DNA of 64,000 nt. It comes from Paraburkholderia aromaticivorans (lineage in GTDB: Bacteria > Pseudomonadota > Gammaproteobacteria > Burkholderiales > Burkholderiaceae). The notes beneath the pieces were generated by a model. That model ran no database searches and was not told where the DNA came from. It saw only the letters and a list, made by a program, of their open reading frames with translations. A program made the position numbers and the translations under genes. Shown here piece after piece: positions 10,101 through 17,995 of this stretch. How positions within the stretch are numbered: the stretch's first letter is position 1; every line of letters begins with the position of its first letter. The DNA lies in assembly GCF_012689525.1 (NCBI RefSeq), contig NZ_CP051515.1, forward strand, positions 2,046,001 to 2,110,000. Direction: 5' to 3'.

Positions 10101-10632
10101 CCACCTCGTGGCGCTTGTGGAAGCTGGACCAGTTCAGCTGGTACGCGAGCGTCTGCGTGCGCGGCGCGCTCGCCTTCTGCGCGTCGGCATCGGCGGCCTC
10201 GGCACGGGCGCGAAAACGTTCGAGCCAACTGACCAGTTCGGGCCGCACGCCTGACGGTTGCCCCATGTGCCCCATGTGCGCAATCCGCTTCTGCGGCAGA
10301 TCGCCCGCGGTCTCACCGTTGTCCAGTTCGACCTGGGTGATATGGTCCATCTCGTCGTGGTACTCGAGCTCGGCGAACAGCAGCGCGGCGACGTGCTTGC
10401 AGTTGCGGCCAACCGGACACGTGCAGTCGCCCTGCGCCCAGGGTGAACCGCCATCGGTACGGAACCGTACCCGCGTCTTGTACGGAAGCGGCCGGGTGCC
10501 CTGCACATCGCCGCTGAGCGTGGCGCCGTTCCATTTCACGTTGGTGACGGCGCCGACCGAGCGCGCCTTGGCGACGGTGTGGTCCCCGAGCCATTCTGCA
10601 ATCCGTTCCCGATCAAAGAAAACTGACGACAT
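7165..10632 (-). CDS. SWIM zinc-finger SNF2-family DNA helicase/ATPase
   Basis: 1155 aa. N-terminal SWIM zinc finger (about residues 68-86; CTCPVGRNCKHVAALL), a long middle region, then a SNF2 ATPase: motif I DDMGLGKTVQT (about 690), motif II DEAQYVKN (about 790) and helicase C-terminal motifs LISLKAGGVGLNLT and HRLGQDKPVFVYKL near 1090. This is the bacterial HepA/SNF2 class, thought to move on double-stranded DNA or displace bound proteins; the substrate is unknown. It stands alone between the small His-rich gene and a DeoR regulator. Start at 10632 is an ATG preceded by a weak GGA site. Confidence 0.92.
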   Translation of the reverse strand: MSSVFFDRERIAEWLGDHTVAKARSVGAVTNVKWNGATLSGDVQGTRPLPYKTRVRFRTDGGSPWAQGDCTCPVGRNCKHVAALLFAELEYHDEMDHITQVELDNGETAGDLPQKRIAHMGHMGQPSGVRPELVSWLERFRARAEAADADAQKASAPRTQTLAYQLNWSSFHKRHEVVLYRARCNAAGAVVSVDEAWGNVEAALLKQPKFVSDEDLSILRGLWLGRSREDFGQFILRGTSGAEMLQKLIATGRLFFDFKPAPGEAGPAALSRGADRPGRIEWEPLADERLRPVLCTEPRASMVLPTEPVWYVDGVANEAGIVQSSLPFQQLPDYLAMPPISLAEAPLVASVLREIAPELPLPPTHDASAIRVIDVDPVPVLSLNSHALPSSTSKAGLRQSAAVELAGVSFDYDGVSINVDSSVTLVPMPGGDVIHIRRRYEAEKKRLLELRKTGLQKVPTSRVYASRLLPDTMLGLPDAEAWSAFVNDAVPELVSKGWRVTMAPEFRYNVIEIDAIEGTAHQAGDGWFDLEMGIRIGERNVRLEPLLADLFRRDRRWLGGALEAIADDEPIELKTEENKRLRLRADRLKPVVRVLVDLFDALGGSLADGAPLRVASVDAGRLEALNGTGRWQFRGDDSIRQLAQRLQAGPGLREVQVPRGLKAELRTYQHQGLNWMQFLREQNLAGVLADDMGLGKTVQTLAHILVEKEAGRLTRPALIVVPTTLVHNWREEARRFAPELKVLVLNGPQRKERFEQIGEHELILTTYALLWRDQKVLAEHEYHLLILDEAQYVKNASTKAAQAIRGLRARHRLCLTGTPLENHLGELWSQFDFLLPGFLGSQKDFTKRWRNPIEKNGDGVRRALLARRIRPFMLRRRKDEVAKELPAKTTILCSVDLEGAQRDLYETVRTAMQEKVRAAVSAQGLARSHIIVLDALLKLRQVCCDPRLVRTLKAASEAGDVPEKPDRMGKVEKGARAMRSAKLDLLLSMLPELIEEGRRVLLFSQFTGMLSLIAEALKEAAIPYVVLTGDTTDRVTPVERFQKGEVPLFLISLKAGGVGLNLTAADTVIHYDPWWNPAAENQATDRAHRLGQDKPVFVYKLIAAGSIEEKIVELQEQKAGLADSILSEDAAGAAKFSDDDLDALFAPMPEIEGGR

Positions 10633-10756
10633 CAGCGTCCAATCCTATTCAAGCCGGCTTGGGCAAGCGCGCGGACAGAATCAGCCCGACAGAGCGCGGA
10701 TGGCGCCGGCCGGTGAATGTCTGTGCGGCATCGATTGCCTGTGGTAACCGGCCATT

Positions 10757-11539
10757 TTACGCGTTGGACGAAATGGGTTGTGTGCCCACCTCCACATCCA
10801 CCCCCGCCGCCGCGAACACCTGAGCCAATGCGGGCGCCGGTGCTTCATCCGTCACCAGCAGATCGACCGCATCCGCGCCGAACGCGTGCACCAGCGCGCT
10901 GTGGCCGAATTTCGCGTGATCCGCCGCAACCATGCGCCGTTCTGCCTGGGCGAAGGCCGCCTGCGAAAACGCCGCATCGGCGGGCAGTGCGTCCATGAAA
11001 CGCCCCTGCATGTCGATCGCGGTGACCGAGACGATCGCGTAGCGCACGTGAAACTGCCGCAGGAAAGCCAGCACGCTGTCGCCGACCGCGGCGCAATCGT
11101 CCGGCCGCAACTCGCCGCCCGCGATGAACACCCGGTTGCCATTGCGCGGCGCCAGCACGCGCGCGACTTCGATGGAAGGGGTCACGACCGTGAGCCGCGA
11201 GCGGGCGGCGAGCGCCTGCGCAATATGCAGACAGGTCGTGCCGCCCTCGAGGATCAGCGAATCGCCGTCCCGCACCAGTTCGCCGATGCGCGCGCCGATT
11301 GCCCGCTTGCCCTCCAGGCTCGCCGTCATGCGCCGCTGGAACGGCGGCTCGTCGAGACGCTCGGGCAGCATGATGCCGCCGTGAACCTTGATCAGCAGGC
11401 CGTCCGCGATGAGCGGCTTGATGTTGCGGCGGATGGTCTCGTCGGACACGTCGAAACGGCTGGCGAGATCCGTGATCGTGCAGGTGCGCTGCTCGCGGAC
11501 GAGTCGCAGGATTTCGGCTTGGCGCTGGTTGGAGAACAT
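10757..11539 (-). CDS. DeoR/GlpR-family transcriptional repressor
   Basis: 260 aa. N-terminal winged helix (about residues 6-57; TITDLASRFDVSDETIRRNI, then KVHGG) and a sugar-phosphate-sensing domain (about 75-235; GDSLILEGGTTCLHIA). These proteins repress catabolic genes until a phosphorylated sugar-like effector binds. It is divergent from the dimethylglycine-dehydrogenase-like gene across 274 bp carrying direct and inverted repeats, so that gene is a plausible target. No strong ribosome site precedes the ATG. Confidence 0.88.
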   Translation of the reverse strand: MFSNQRQAEILRLVREQRTCTITDLASRFDVSDETIRRNIKPLIADGLLIKVHGGIMLPERLDEPPFQRRMTASLEGKRAIGARIGELVRDGDSLILEGGTTCLHIAQALAARSRLTVVTPSIEVARVLAPRNGNRVFIAGGELRPDDCAAVGDSVLAFLRQFHVRYAIVSVTAIDMQGRFMDALPADAAFSQAAFAQAERRMVAADHAKFGHSALVHAFGADAVDLLVTDEAPAPALAQVFAAAGVDVEVGTQPISSNA

Positions 11540-11622
11540 GGGGATTGGGGGGGCGATGATTCATTGGAGTCTAGCAAAAGACACGGTTTGGCGGGTTGGA
11601 TAGCCACACGTTTCCAACTAAA

Positions 11623-11638
11623 ACCACATTTTAGTGGT
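11623..11638. promoter_or_regulatory. Inverted repeat ACCAC-N6-GTGGT between divergent genes
   Basis: Perfect 5-bp arms around atttta, 84 bp upstream of the DeoR-type gene and 176 bp upstream of the flavoprotein gene. AT-rich centre and symmetry suit a dimer-binding operator. No binding protein can be named. Confidence 0.4.
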
Positions 11639-11658
11639 GGTCGCGGCGAGTCCTCTTC

Positions 11659-11709
11659 TTCTGAAACATGGCTGCGGTGGGACTGCCTCATTCTGAAACA
11701 TGATCATGT
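11659..11709. promoter_or_regulatory. Paired direct repeats TTCTGAAACATG plus palindrome
   Basis: The 12-mer ttctgaaacatg occurs exactly at 11659-11670 and 11691-11702, 32 bp apart start to start, i.e. about three helical turns, so both face the same side of the helix. The second copy runs into the palindrome acatgatcatgt (11698-11709). They lie 104 bp or more before the dehydrogenase-like gene, a typical place for an activator. Confidence 0.5.
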
Positions 11710-11813
11710 GACCACCGCATGACGCCGCCGCAATCACAACAGGGCTGCATGTCCGTTGCATTCTGTGTCTTTTTGCGGCAACCTACACACACTTCATCCA
11801 CGCATTTCCACAC

Positions 11814-14309
11814 ATGTCCACATTCATTCCCACCCACGCTCGCGTCGTCATCGTCGGCGGCGGGATCATCGGCTGCTCGGTCGCCTATCATCTGACGAAA
11901 CTGGGCTGGACCGATGTGGTCTTGCTCGAACAGGGCCAGTTGTCGTGCGGCACGACCTGGCATGCGGCCGGGCTCGTCGGCCAGTTGCGCGCCCAGGAGA
12001 GCATGACGAAGCTGATCCGCTATTCGACCGCGCTGTACGCCGAACTCGAAGCCGATACCGGCCTCGCCACCGGCTGGAAGCAATGCGGCTCACTCTCGGT
12101 CGCGCGCACGGCCGAGCGGATGACGCAACTCAAACGCACCGCCGCCGTCGCGCGCGCTTACGGCGTGGCCTGCGACGTGATCGGCCCGCGCGAAGCCGGC
12201 GACCTGTGGCCGGTCATGCGCACCGACGACCTGCTCGGCGCCGTCTGGCTGCCCGGCGACGGCAAGGCGAATCCCACCGATCTGACCCAGGCTCTAGCCC
12301 GCGGCGCCCGTCAGCGCGGCGCGCGCATCGTCGAAAACACCCGCGTCACGGCGATCCACACGCGCAGCGCGCAAGACGGCAAGTCGAGCGGCGCGCGCGA
12401 AGTCAGCGGTCTCGCGTGGCGCTACAAGGACGGCGAGGAAGGCACACTCGGCGCGGACATCGTCGTGAATTGCGCGGGCCAGTGGGCCAAAGCCGTCGGG
12501 CGTCTGTGCGGCGTGACCGTGCCGCTGCATTCGGCCGAGCACTACTACATCGTCACGGAACGGATTGCCGGCGTGCATCCGGATCTGCCGGTGATGCGCG
12601 ACCCGGACGGCTTCATCTACTTCAAGGAAGAAGTGGGCGGCCTCGTGATGGGCGGCTTCGAGCCGGATGCGAAACCGTGGGGCATGAACGGCATCCCCGA
12701 GAATTTCGAGTTTCAACTGCTGCCGGACGATTGGGATCAGTTCGAAATCCTGATGGAAAACGCGCTGCAGCGCGTGCCCGCTCTCGAGACGGCGCAGGTG
12801 CGGCAGTTCTATAACGGCCCTGAATCGTTCACGCCGGACAACAACTTCATGCTGGGCGAAGCGCCCGAACTACGGCGCTTTTTCGTCGGCGCGGGTTTCA
12901 ATTCGATGGGGATCGCGTCGGCGGGCGGCGCCGGCATGGCGCTCGCGGAATGGATCGTCGCGGGCGAGCCGACCATGGATCTGTGGCCGGTCGATATTCG
13001 CCGCTTCGCGCGCTTCAACGGCAACGACACGTGGCTGCACGATCGCGTGAAGGAAACGCTCGGCCTGCATTACGCCATGCCGTGGCCGAATCGCGAACTC
13101 GACAGCGCGCGGCCGTTTCGCCGATCACCGCTGTATTCGCTGCTGCGTGACGAAGGCGCGTGTTTCGGCAGCAAGATGGGCTGGGAGCGCGCCAACTTTT
13201 TCGCGCCTTCGCCGGCAGAGGCCAAGATCGACTACGCCTTTGGCCAGCAGAACTGGTTGCCCTGGAGCGGCGCCGAACACCGCGCGTGCCGCGAAGGCGT
13301 CGCGCTGTTCGACATGACGTCGTTCTCCAAATTTCTCGTCAAGGGACGCGACGCGCAAAGCGTGCTGCAAGGCATCGTCGCCAACGACGTGGACGTGCCG
13401 ACCGGCAGCACCGTCTACACCGCCATGCTCAACGAGCGCGGCGGCTATGAATCGGACTTCACGCTCACGCGCCTCGCCGACGATCAATACCTGCTCGTCA
13501 CCGGCACCGCGCAAACCACGCGCGACTTCGACACCATCGAAAAGGCCATTCCGCACGACAAACACTGCATGCTCGTCGACGTCACCGGCCAATATGCCGT
13601 GCTCGCCGTGATGGGCCCACGTTCGCGCGAACTGCTGCAAAGCGTGTCGAAAGCGGATTGGAGCAACGAAGCGTTCGGCTTCGGCCAGAGCCGCGAGGTC
13701 GATCTCGGCTACGCGACGGTGCGAGCCACGCGCCTCACCTACGTCGGCGAACTCGGTTGGGAACTTTACGTGCCGGTGGAATTCGCGGTCGGCGTGTACG
13801 AGACGCTGCATGCAGCGGGCAAAGCGTTCGGCCTCGTCAACGCGGGCTACTACGCGATCGACTCCTTGCGCATCGAGAAAGGTTATCGCGCATGGGGCCG
13901 TGAGCTCACGCCGGATACGAACCCGTTCGAAGCGAGTCTGTCGTTCGCCTGCAAGCTCGACAAGGACATTGCGTTTCGCGGCCGCGACGCGCTGCTGACA
14001 TTGCGCGCCGAACCGCTGCGCAGACGCATGGTCGTGCTGACCGCCGACGGCGCCGTGGATCGCATGCTATGGGGCGGCGAAGCGATTCTGCGCGACGGCA
14101 AGCCGGTGGGCTTCGTGAGTTCGGCGGCGTTCGGCCACACGCTCGGCTGTCCGGTGGCAATGGGCTACGTGAACAATCCCGACGGCGCAGCGGATGTCGC
14201 GTATCTGAACAGCGGCAGCTATGCGATCGACGTCGCCGGCGAACTGCTGCCGGCAACGCTGCATCTGAAGGCGCCTTACGATCCGCGTTCGGAACGCGTG
14301 AAGCGCTAA
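11814..14309 (+). CDS. Dimethylglycine/sarcosine dehydrogenase-like flavoprotein
   Basis: 831 aa. N-terminal FAD-binding Rossmann motif (residues 11-27; VVIVGGGIIGCSVAYHL) and GTTWHAAGL, where H50 matches the histidine that binds FAD covalently in dimethylglycine dehydrogenase. The C-terminal half (about 440-825) is a GcvT/aminomethyltransferase fold with GELGWELYVP and RIEKGYRAWGREL, which takes up the formaldehyde unit as methylene-tetrahydrofolate. Likely oxidative N-demethylation of a glycine-betaine breakdown product or a related methylamine; exact substrate not readable. Divergent from a DeoR-type repressor. Confidence 0.88.
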   Translation: MSTFIPTHARVVIVGGGIIGCSVAYHLTKLGWTDVVLLEQGQLSCGTTWHAAGLVGQLRAQESMTKLIRYSTALYAELEADTGLATGWKQCGSLSVARTAERMTQLKRTAAVARAYGVACDVIGPREAGDLWPVMRTDDLLGAVWLPGDGKANPTDLTQALARGARQRGARIVENTRVTAIHTRSAQDGKSSGAREVSGLAWRYKDGEEGTLGADIVVNCAGQWAKAVGRLCGVTVPLHSAEHYYIVTERIAGVHPDLPVMRDPDGFIYFKEEVGGLVMGGFEPDAKPWGMNGIPENFEFQLLPDDWDQFEILMENALQRVPALETAQVRQFYNGPESFTPDNNFMLGEAPELRRFFVGAGFNSMGIASAGGAGMALAEWIVAGEPTMDLWPVDIRRFARFNGNDTWLHDRVKETLGLHYAMPWPNRELDSARPFRRSPLYSLLRDEGACFGSKMGWERANFFAPSPAEAKIDYAFGQQNWLPWSGAEHRACREGVALFDMTSFSKFLVKGRDAQSVLQGIVANDVDVPTGSTVYTAMLNERGGYESDFTLTRLADDQYLLVTGTAQTTRDFDTIEKAIPHDKHCMLVDVTGQYAVLAVMGPRSRELLQSVSKADWSNEAFGFGQSREVDLGYATVRATRLTYVGELGWELYVPVEFAVGVYETLHAAGKAFGLVNAGYYAIDSLRIEKGYRAWGRELTPDTNPFEASLSFACKLDKDIAFRGRDALLTLRAEPLRRRMVVLTADGAVDRMLWGGEAILRDGKPVGFVSSAAFGHTLGCPVAMGYVNNPDGAADVAYLNSGSYAIDVAGELLPATLHLKAPYDPRSERVKR

Positions 14310-14316
14310 AGAGGCA

Positions 14317-14856
14317 CTAACGCTCGCCGCGCGCCATGCTTGAAAACACGCCGTCGCGTCGGATCAGCCCATGAAACAACGCGGCCGCGAGATGCAGCAG
14401 CACGGTGGCGAACAACGCGAATGCGAGCCACGTGTGCAATGCGCGCAGCAACGCGAACAGCTCGACGTTATGCGGCGCGATCGGCGGCAAATGCAGCGGA
14501 CCATAGAGCGTGACCGGATAACCCGCAGCGGACAGCATCGCCCAGCCGATCAGCGGCATTGCCGCCATCAACACATACAGCACCAGATGCGAGGCCTTCG
14601 CCGCGAAGCGCTGCGGCGTGGGCATATCGTCGGGCAACGGCGGGCTGCCGCGTGTGATGCGCACGCCCACGCGCAGCACCACCAGCAGCAGCAACGCAAT
14701 GCCGAGCGGCCGGTGAATCGCGATCAGCGTGTTGTGCGCGCGAGAGACGGTGGCGACCATGCCCACGCCGATGAACAGCATCGCGATGATCAAGGGCGCC
14801 ATCGTCCAATGCAACAGGCGCGCGAGTGGACTGAAATGGGTGCGCGTCGGCCTCAT
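14317..14856 (-). CDS. Cytochrome b561-type membrane protein
   Basis: 179 aa. Four hydrophobic segments (about residues 17-33, 48-64, 90-108, 145-163) with conserved histidines in LARLLHWTM, AIHRPLGIAL, LHTWLAFALF and VLLHLAAALFH, as in the YceJ/CybB diheme b561 family that passes electrons between quinol and a periplasmic partner. The ATG at 14856 overlaps the stop of the catalase-like gene (ATGA). That coupling suggests the b561 protein supplies electrons to that peroxidase. Confidence 0.88.
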   Translation of the reverse strand: MRPTRTHFSPLARLLHWTMAPLIIAMLFIGVGMVATVSRAHNTLIAIHRPLGIALLLLVVLRVGVRITRGSPPLPDDMPTPQRFAAKASHLVLYVLMAAMPLIGWAMLSAAGYPVTLYGPLHLPPIAPHNVELFALLRALHTWLAFALFATVLLHLAAALFHGLIRRDGVFSSMARGER

Positions 14857-15944
14857 GAGTGATCTCCGTTTGTCTGGACTTGATGAACCGCCGGGCGCAA
14901 GGCTTCCTCGCGTGTGCGGCGCTTGTACGACAGCGCATACGCCGCCGAACGGGCGGCGAGCAAGGGATCGTCCGATGGCTTGATGCCCGAAGGCAGGATC
15001 GTCGGATCGAAGTTGACGTCGCGGCACGTGCCGTTTGCCTGCGACGTCGTGTGATCGATCACGAGCGTGCCCGCGTCGATATGTTGACGATCGTCGGGCC
15101 ATTGCAGCGTGGCGTCGTCGGTGGGGTCGCCGGGTTTCGCGACGGTCAGAATGAGATGCCAGCGTAAGGGTCCGTTTTGCAGGCGCTGATCGAGGTCGGC
15201 TTCGAGGAAATTCTTGCTGGCTTTTTCGGCGTCCGTGATCGGCGCATACGGCGTCTCCGGCACCATCGCCCAGCGCACCGCGCGCGTATTGCCGGCGCCG
15301 TCGGTAAAACGGAATGCGTTGATGCTGTAGTACGCGGCATTCGCCAGACTCGACGAAGGCGGATGCGCCTTCACCCACGCCTGAAACGGCTGGGTTTCGG
15401 GATTCGCGGCGTAAAACGCCTTGAGTTTGGCGGGGTCCGGTTTGCCGGTTGCCGGGTCGGGCATCGCGGCGGTCAGTTGCTGATAGAACTGCTCGGGCGT
15501 GTGCACCGCGAACACCGGCGTCGAATTCATCCCGGTGCGCCACTGCTCGCCGTTTTGCAACGGGAACAGCAACGCGAGGCTGCGCACGGGCGAACTGGTA
15601 TCCGGCGCGGACGGGTTGCCGCCGGGCACCGCGAAGCGGCCCGTGACCGGCGTGCGGCCGGCCGCGAACACCGCTGCGCTGGACAGCACCGCGCCATCGC
15701 CGTTGCTGTCGAAATAACCTTCGATGCACAGACCCTTCGCATGATTGCGCCGATAACCGGGATGCGGCTGACCGGCCACGGCTTCGAATGTGTTGATGAT
15801 GCGCGGTGCGCTCAGACCTGCCGGCGTCACCCAGCCTGCCGTGTAAGCGAAGCCGCCGGCGAGCACCAGCACGGTCGCGCCGATCGCGGCGAGTCGGCAA
15901 GGCACGCAGACAGGCCCTGGCTTGGGAACGGATGGTTTTGCCAC
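14853..15944 (-). CDS. SrpA-like catalase-family peroxidase
   Basis: 363 aa. One N-terminal membrane anchor or signal (about residues 17-38; IGATVLVLAGGFAYTAGWV) and a short catalase fold: GYRRNHAKGLCIEGYFDSNG, HTPEQFYQQLTA, AAYYSINAFRFTD. The region RRNHAKG holds the distal-His candidate. About 330 residues of fold against 480 or more for true catalases places it in the SrpA/YdaR group, probably a periplasmic heme peroxidase. First gene of a two-gene operon with the b561 gene. Confidence 0.87.
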   Translation of the reverse strand: MAKPSVPKPGPVCVPCRLAAIGATVLVLAGGFAYTAGWVTPAGLSAPRIINTFEAVAGQPHPGYRRNHAKGLCIEGYFDSNGDGAVLSSAAVFAAGRTPVTGRFAVPGGNPSAPDTSSPVRSLALLFPLQNGEQWRTGMNSTPVFAVHTPEQFYQQLTAAMPDPATGKPDPAKLKAFYAANPETQPFQAWVKAHPPSSSLANAAYYSINAFRFTDGAGNTRAVRWAMVPETPYAPITDAEKASKNFLEADLDQRLQNGPLRWHLILTVAKPGDPTDDATLQWPDDRQHIDAGTLVIDHTTSQANGTCRDVNFDPTILPSGIKPSDDPLLAARSAAYALSYKRRTREEALRPAVHQVQTNGDHS

Positions 15945-16055
15945 GAAAACTCCTCTCTCGGATAGATGCGCTTACCGGGCTAACACACGATGCAGCGATC
16001 TATTCCATTCGATATCCGGCGCGCCCGTTCCAGTTGCGCGCCGGGTATCGGCACT

Positions 16056-16325
16056 TCAATTGACGCTGCCTGCCTGCGCGTCCTGGCTTGCAACGCGGTT
16101 GGTGGCCGCCGCTTCCTTGGCGAGTGCTTCCTTGTGTTGCGCGACCTGCTGCGCGAACACCGGGCTCACGTCGGGATACGATGCATCGGTGACGTAATTC
16201 AGGCCGTTCTGCTGGGCCTGGATCAATTCCTGGTACACCTCAGCACGCGTCTTGCCTTGAGCGAAAGCGCTCGACGAAGCAGCGAGAACAGCAATGGACA
16301 ACGCGGCGAAAGCGATCTTCTTCAT
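16056..16325 (-). CDS. DUF4148 exported protein
   Basis: 89 aa. Signal peptide (KKIAFAALSIAVLAASSSAFA) then the DUF4148 core TRAEVYQELIQAQQNGLNYV and DASYPDVSPVFAQQVA. Small periplasmic proteins of this family are abundant in Burkholderiaceae and have no assigned function. Clear GGAG ribosome site. A GGAAT-N18-GTT element lies upstream, matching those before the divergent sigma operon. A paralogue is at 23132-23476. Confidence 0.85.
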   Translation of the reverse strand: MKKIAFAALSIAVLAASSSAFAQGKTRAEVYQELIQAQQNGLNYVTDASYPDVSPVFAQQVAQHKEALAKEAAATNRVASQDAQAGSVN

Positions 16326-16368
16326 GATGAACTCCAGTGAGTTTTGTGCGGGTTTGCATGAGGGAGAA

Positions 16369-16392
16369 CCACAGGTCCGCGGTTTTTATTCC
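16369..16392 (-). promoter_or_regulatory. Putative ECF promoter of the DUF4148 gene
   Basis: On the minus strand GGAATAAA at 16392-16385 is followed, with GGAAT-N18 spacing, by GTT within GTGGTTC. This is close to the two plus-strand copies before the sigma operon. About 40 bp upstream of the DUF4148 start. Confidence 0.4.
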
Positions 16393-16540
16393 TGCCTCGA
16401 AGCGAGAGAAAAAACATAGTTGGAACTGGGAATAAACCGTCACACAGTCGGGTTAGCTCGCGCTTCGGCGGCGCGGTGAAGGGCGCATGACAGTGCGCTC
16501 TTGCCGCCCCGGCAGCGTTGAAATTGGCGTGTGAACATAT

Positions 16541-16569
16541 GGAATAAACTGGGCTGTGTGCGTGTTCGC
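16541..16569 (+). promoter_or_regulatory. Putative ECF promoter before the first anti-sigma gene
   Basis: GGAATAAA (16541-16548) and GTGTTCGC (16562-16569), i.e. GGAAT-N18-GTT, 36 bp before the start codon. The same two blocks recur at 17375-17402, which suggests recognition by the ECF sigma factor encoded here. Confidence 0.5.
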
Positions 16570-16604
16570 CCCTCGACAGCCGAACTCCGACGCACGCCGA
16601 CACC

Positions 16605-17327
16605 ATGACCACTGACGCCCCTTCCGATTCGCCGCTTTCCGAAGCGGACATTCAGGCCTACGCCGACGGCACGTTGACGCCGGAGCGCGCCGCGTTTCTG
16701 CGGGACTATCTGGGCAAGGATCCGGCGGAGGCGCGCCGGGTGGCGTTTTACGGCAGGCTGAACGCGCAGATCCAGCAGGCTTTTCAAACAACTGACGAAC
16801 CCGTGCCGGGCCGCGCCAAGGGGTGGCGCCGCGCAGTCGGGCGCATCAACATGTCAAAACGCACGCGGAAGTGGGTCAACACGCTGGCGGCGCTCGCGCT
16901 GACGTTGGCGGTGGCAAGCGGCTGGCTCGCCGCGACCCAGGTGTCCGCCCAGGCGCTGAACAACGCCGCGGTAATGGCGCTCGCCGAAAGCGCCGCCGGG
17001 CAGGTTTCGGCTGCGTCGCCGACGCGCGTCGATCCGTCCGCGCCGAATCTCTCGGCGATCGGATTGCGTCTCGTGGACCAACGAGTGGTGGCGCTGGGCC
17101 CACTGCAGCGGGTCAGCGAATTCATCTATCTGAACGGCGACAATCAACCGGTCGTGCTGCTTTCGGCTCTGGCGCTGTTCGCGCCGGCGCAGACCCAGTG
17201 GTCCGCGAGACGCATCGGCGAGATTCGCCTGTTGCTGTGGACCGCGCAGCAGCAGCGTTTCGTGGTTGCCGGCGACGCCCGCACCCACGGCCTGATGCGA
17301 GCCGCCGACGCGATGACCATGCGATGA
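16605..17327 (+). CDS. Anti-sigma-factor-like membrane protein (first of two)
   Basis: 240 aa. The N-terminus has the zinc-less anti-sigma signature LSEADIQAYADGTLTPERAA, followed by an inner-membrane segment (about residues 91-110; TLAALALTLAVASGWLAATQ) and a periplasmic domain of about 130 residues. It resembles the protein at 17992-18819 in layout and in the opening motif. It lies 149 bp before the sigma gene on the same strand. I infer that it holds the sigma factor at the membrane; whether both proteins do so is unknown. Confidence 0.75.
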   Translation: MTTDAPSDSPLSEADIQAYADGTLTPERAAFLRDYLGKDPAEARRVAFYGRLNAQIQQAFQTTDEPVPGRAKGWRRAVGRINMSKRTRKWVNTLAALALTLAVASGWLAATQVSAQALNNAAVMALAESAAGQVSAASPTRVDPSAPNLSAIGLRLVDQRVVALGPLQRVSEFIYLNGDNQPVVLLSALALFAPAQTQWSARRIGEIRLLLWTAQQQRFVVAGDARTHGLMRAADAMTMR

Positions 17328-17374
17328 CGATGTGATAAATCCAGCACGCGATTCACGATCTCAGACACTGCGGC

Positions 17375-17402
17375 GGAATAAAGTGCACGCAACTGTGTTC
17401 GC
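17375..17402 (+). promoter_or_regulatory. Putative autoregulated ECF promoter of the sigma gene
   Basis: GGAATAAA (17375-17382) and GTGTTCGC (17395-17402), giving GGAAT-N17-GTT. Both blocks are identical to those at 16541-16569, with a one-base shorter spacer. 74 bp before the sigma start. Confidence 0.5.
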
Positions 17403-17476
17403 ATCTCAAATGCGTCTTTTCGCGCGACAGGAGGACACCTCCCTGCCCGCGGAAAACCCCACGATCGGGATAAAAA

Positions 17477-17995
17477 ATGGATGTCCGTGACGAGTTGATG
17501 GAGCATGTGCCGCGTTTGCGGCGCTACGCGCGAGCGCTGATCAACAATCGCGACCTTGCCGACGATCTGGTGCAGGACACGCTCGAGCGCGCGCTCGGCC
17601 GCACCGGCATGTTCCAGCCGGGCACCGACCTGCGCGCGTGGCTGTTTACGATCATGCATAACGTGTTCGCCAATCAGGCGCGCAAGGCGTCGGCGCGCGC
17701 CGTCCACGTGGCGGTCGACGACGAAAGCGTGCCCGAGAGCGAGTTCGCCGTGCCCTCCGAGCAGACCCGCTCGCTGGAAATGCGCGACCTCGACTATGCG
17801 TTGCAGCGTCTGCCCATGGAGCAGCGCGAAGTCGTGCTGCTGGTGGGCCTGGAGGAAATGAGTTATGCCGACGTGGCGCTTGCGCTGAACATTCCGCTCG
17901 GCACGGTGATGTCGCGGCTGTCGCGCGGACGCGAACGCTTGCGGGCGTTGATGGCGGGCACGCAGCCCGGTGCAAAATTACAGGTGGTGCGATGA
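17477..17995 (+). CDS. ECF RNA polymerase sigma factor
   Basis: 172 aa. Region 2 (about residues 8-75; ARALINNRDLADDLVQDTLE, RAWLFTIMHNVFANQARK) and region 4 (about 110-160; LPMEQREVVLLVGLEEMSYA, GTVMSRLSRGRERL). No extra C-terminal domain. The last four bases overlap the following anti-sigma gene (ATGA), so the two are co-translated. An upstream element that also stands before the first anti-sigma gene suggests autoregulation. The inducing signal is not evident. Confidence 0.93.
   Translation: MDVRDELMEHVPRLRRYARALINNRDLADDLVQDTLERALGRTGMFQPGTDLRAWLFTIMHNVFANQARKASARAVHVAVDDESVPESEFAVPSEQTRSLEMRDLDYALQRLPMEQREVVLLVGLEEMSYADVALALNIPLGTVMSRLSRGRERLRALMAGTQPGAKLQVVR

Noticed and set aside
14857..15900. 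Upstream extension of the cytochrome b561 frame
   Set aside because: It is an Arg-rich shadow of the SrpA catalase gene. The b561 protein starts at 14856 with the ATGA overlap.
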